In this document: positions 62,434-64,000 of the stretch, piece after piece
How positions within the stretch are numbered: position 1 is the first letter of the stretch
How the letters are laid out: each line of letters opens with the position of its first letter
Assembly: GCF_900113055.1 (NCBI RefSeq)
Contig: NZ_FONZ01000001.1
Coordinates: 434,001 to 498,000 of the forward strand
Reading direction: 5' to 3'
Source of the DNA: Flavimobilis marinus
GTDB taxonomy: Bacteria; Actinomycetota; Actinomycetes; Actinomycetales; Cellulomonadaceae
DNA length: 64,000 bases
The notes under the pieces: model-generated
The model's input: the letters and a program-made list of their open reading frames with translations, nothing else
Databases searched by the model: none
What the model was told of the DNA's origin: nothing
Program-made: the position numbers and the translations under genes

Positions 62434-63570
62434 CTAGAGGGGTCGCCCAGCGCGCATCTCGGCGACGAGCGCAGCCACGACCGCGGGCAGGTCGCCAGCG
62501 TTGCGCCGCGCGACGGCCCGCTGGCGCTGATAACTCGCGCCTTTGTGCAGGATCGTCCGGACGCCGTCGAGCTCCGCGAGGCAGCCGAGCCGGGCCGCCG
62601 TCGGCTCGAGCTCGGTGAGCAGGCGGGCGATCGAGTCGCGCACGAGCTCCTCGTTGCCCTCGCGGTCGAGGATGATGATCGCGTCCATGCCGTACCGGGC
62701 CGAGCGCCACTTGTTCTCCTGCGCGAACCACGGCGGGATCGTCGGCAGCTCCTTGCCCTCGTCGAGCATGGTCGACAGGTGTTCCACCAGGCAGTGGTTG
62801 AGCGCGGCAAAGGCGAGCACCTCGGTGATGTTGGACGCGCCGTCGCAGATCCGCGTCTCGAGCGTCCCGAAGCGCGGGGAGGGACGCAGGTCCCAGCGCA
62901 CCTCGTCGAACTGGTCGATCACGCCCGTGTGCATCATGTCCGCGACGTATCCCTCCAGCTGCTCCCAGGTCTCGAACTGGAAGCCCAGCCCCGCCGTCGG
63001 GAGCTGCTGGAACATCAGCGCGCGGTTCGACGCGTAACCGGTGTCTTTGCCGCCCCAGAACGGGCTCGACGCGGACAGCGCCTGCAGCTGGCCGTAGTAG
63101 CAGAGCAGGGCCCTCTGGATGGGCAGGACCTTCGCCACGTCCTCGATGCCGACGTGCACGTGCACGCCGTAGATCAGCATCTGCCGTCCCCACCACTGGG
63201 TCCGGTCGATCAGCGTCGCGTACCGCTCCTTGTCCGTCACCCGCTGGTTGCTCCACCGGCCGAACGGGTGGGTGCCCGCGCACATCAGCTCGGCGCGCAG
63301 CGGGTCGAGGATCTCCTGGATCTCCGCGATGCTGCGCTCGAGGTCGTCGCCGGCCTCCCGCACCGTGCGGGACACACCCGAGACGATCTCGACGGTGTTC
63401 AGCAGCAGCTCCTGGCGGATGTGCGGGTGCTGGCCTCCGTCCGCCGGCGCGACGGCGTCGATGACGGTCTGGGCGACTTGGCGCAGGTCGCCCGAGTCCT
63501 TGTCCACGATCGCGAGCTCCCACTCGATGCCGATCGTGGACCGCTCGGAGGCGGCGAAGGGAAGATGCAT
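62434..63570 (-). CDS. YbdK-type carboxylate-amine ligase (glutamate-cysteine ligase 2)
   Basis: The product is 378 aa. Start MHLPFAASERSTIGIEWELA with the GIEWE substrate/metal motif, then CAGTHPFGRWSNQRVT, YGVHVHVGIED and PSPRFGTLETRICDG, as in YbdK/GshA2 proteins. These ligate glutamate and cysteine with weak activity in vitro; the in-cell role in mycothiol-using actinobacteria is unclear. It follows the methyltransferase gene by one base, so the two form one leftward operon. Confidence 0.92.
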   Translation of the reverse strand: MHLPFAASERSTIGIEWELAIVDKDSGDLRQVAQTVIDAVAPADGGQHPHIRQELLLNTVEIVSGVSRTVREAGDDLERSIAEIQEILDPLRAELMCAGTHPFGRWSNQRVTDKERYATLIDRTQWWGRQMLIYGVHVHVGIEDVAKVLPIQRALLCYYGQLQALSASSPFWGGKDTGYASNRALMFQQLPTAGLGFQFETWEQLEGYVADMMHTGVIDQFDEVRWDLRPSPRFGTLETRICDGASNITEVLAFAALNHCLVEHLSTMLDEGKELPTIPPWFAQENKWRSARYGMDAIIILDREGNEELVRDSIARLLTELEPTAARLGCLAELDGVRTILHKGASYQRQRAVARRNAGDLPAVVAALVAEMRAGRPL

Positions 63571-63571
63571 G

Positions 63572-64000
63572 TCACCCGTCCTGGTGGTCAGCGGCCAAGG
63601 GCTCGACGACGATCACCGACTGTGCGCCGGCAACCCTGGTGCACACGATGGTGCGTTCTGACGATCCCCGCAGGTCGAGCTGCTTGCGCAGCTGCTCGGG
63701 GACGATCGCGGTGCCCCGCTTCTTGATGGTCAGGCGTCCGACGTCGCGCTCGCGGAGGTAGGTGCGCAGGCGCTTGAGGCCGAACGGCATGACGTCGAGC
63801 ACCCGGTAGCCGCGCGCGAGCGCATAGCCGGGGCGCGGGTGCGCGGTGGTCACGTACGCGATCGTGGGGTCCAGCAGGTGGCCGTCGAGCTCGCGCGCGA
63901 CGGTGGCGACGCGCCCCGAGCGGATCACCGCGCCGTCGGGCTCGTACAGGTAGTCCTGCAGCGGACCGGCGTCGGCGAGGTCGGGCCCGGTGACCGGAGG
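63572..64000 (-). CDS. C-terminal part of a THUMP-like class I methyltransferase
   Basis: The frame is open to the right edge, so the N-terminus with the SAM-binding fold is outside. The visible 142 residues have YLYEPDGAVIRSG, then VMPFGLKRLRTYLRERDVG and RLTIKKRGTAIVPEQLRK, the THUMP-like C-terminal domain of a widespread SAM-dependent methyltransferase family. A GTG at 63928 is internal, not the true start. RNA is a plausible substrate, by domain name only. Confidence 0.85.
   Translation of the reverse strand, partial: PPVTGPDLADAGPLQDYLYEPDGAVIRSGRVATVARELDGHLLDPTIAYVTTAHPRPGYALARGYRVLDVMPFGLKRLRTYLRERDVGRLTIKKRGTAIVPEQLRKQLDLRGSSERTIVCTRVAGAQSVIVVEPLAADHQDG

Overview
The window reads as chromosomal core DNA of a high-GC Gram-positive actinobacterium. 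Base composition is very GC-rich throughout, third codon positions are nearly all G or C, and GTG and even TTG starts are common. Several ribosomal proteins are the zinc-binding actinobacterial forms, and the gene order is the classic rpoBC - str - S10 - spc - alpha series. The N-terminal sequences of RpoB, L15 and the FHA protein make me think of Micrococcales, perhaps Cellulomonadaceae or relatives; that placement is inference from memory, not a search.

Layout. (1) 1-9942: a Flp/Tad-type pilus or secretion locus. A divergent CpaE-like ATPase runs off the left edge. A rightward operon encodes a lipoprotein, a Flp1-like pilin, two TadE-like pseudopilins flanking a very large DUF5702/TadG-like protein, a prepilin peptidase, a membrane-anchored WG-repeat protein and a DUF6382-like/FHA protein. 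(2) 9953-17696: rpoB and rpoC, both with TTG starts, behind a clear promoter and closed by a strong terminator. (3) 17742-22528: the str operon (rpsL, rpsG, fusA, tuf). (4) 22881-32901: rpsJ to rplO (S10 and spc operons). (5) 33055-35772: secY-adk-map. (6) 35971-38550: a MalT/LAL-type LuxR regulator in the position where infA would normally follow map. (7) 38746-42006: infA, rpmJ, rpsM, rpsK, rpoA, rplQ, without rpsD. (8) 42064-45268: a ROK/polyphosphate-glucokinase-like gene, truA, a DUF5709 gene and trhO, largely divergently arranged. (9) 45448-46480: rplM-rpsI. (10) 46577-64000: cell-wall, cofactor and tRNA-modification genes: glmM, def, a DedA gene, coaA, glmS, acpS, an F420-type oxidoreductase, nnr, cbiX-like, alr, tsaE, tsaB, rimI, a sulfurtransferase, a nitroreductase, tsaD, a secreted hypothetical, a YbdK-type glutamate-cysteine ligase and the end of a THUMP-like methyltransferase gene at the right edge.

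How they work together. Most of the window is the transcription/translation machinery, cut into units by near-perfect GC-rich hairpins. The right part makes glucosamine-1-phosphate and glucosamine-6-phosphate for the wall (GlmM, GlmS), D-alanine (Alr), coenzyme A and holo-ACP (CoaA, AcpS), and most of the t6A tRNA-modification complex (TsaE, TsaB, TsaD). The left operon is the accessory part. Its gene set resembles Flp loci I associate with Firmicutes, so it is the best candidate for a less-described system. A second theme is a run of apparently leaderless genes, with a TANNNT box 6-7 bases before the start codon, between about 42.8 and 60.8 kb. No tRNA, rRNA, IS element, phage gene or CRISPR array was seen. 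Start positions are my choices from ribosome-binding sites, promoters and family starts.
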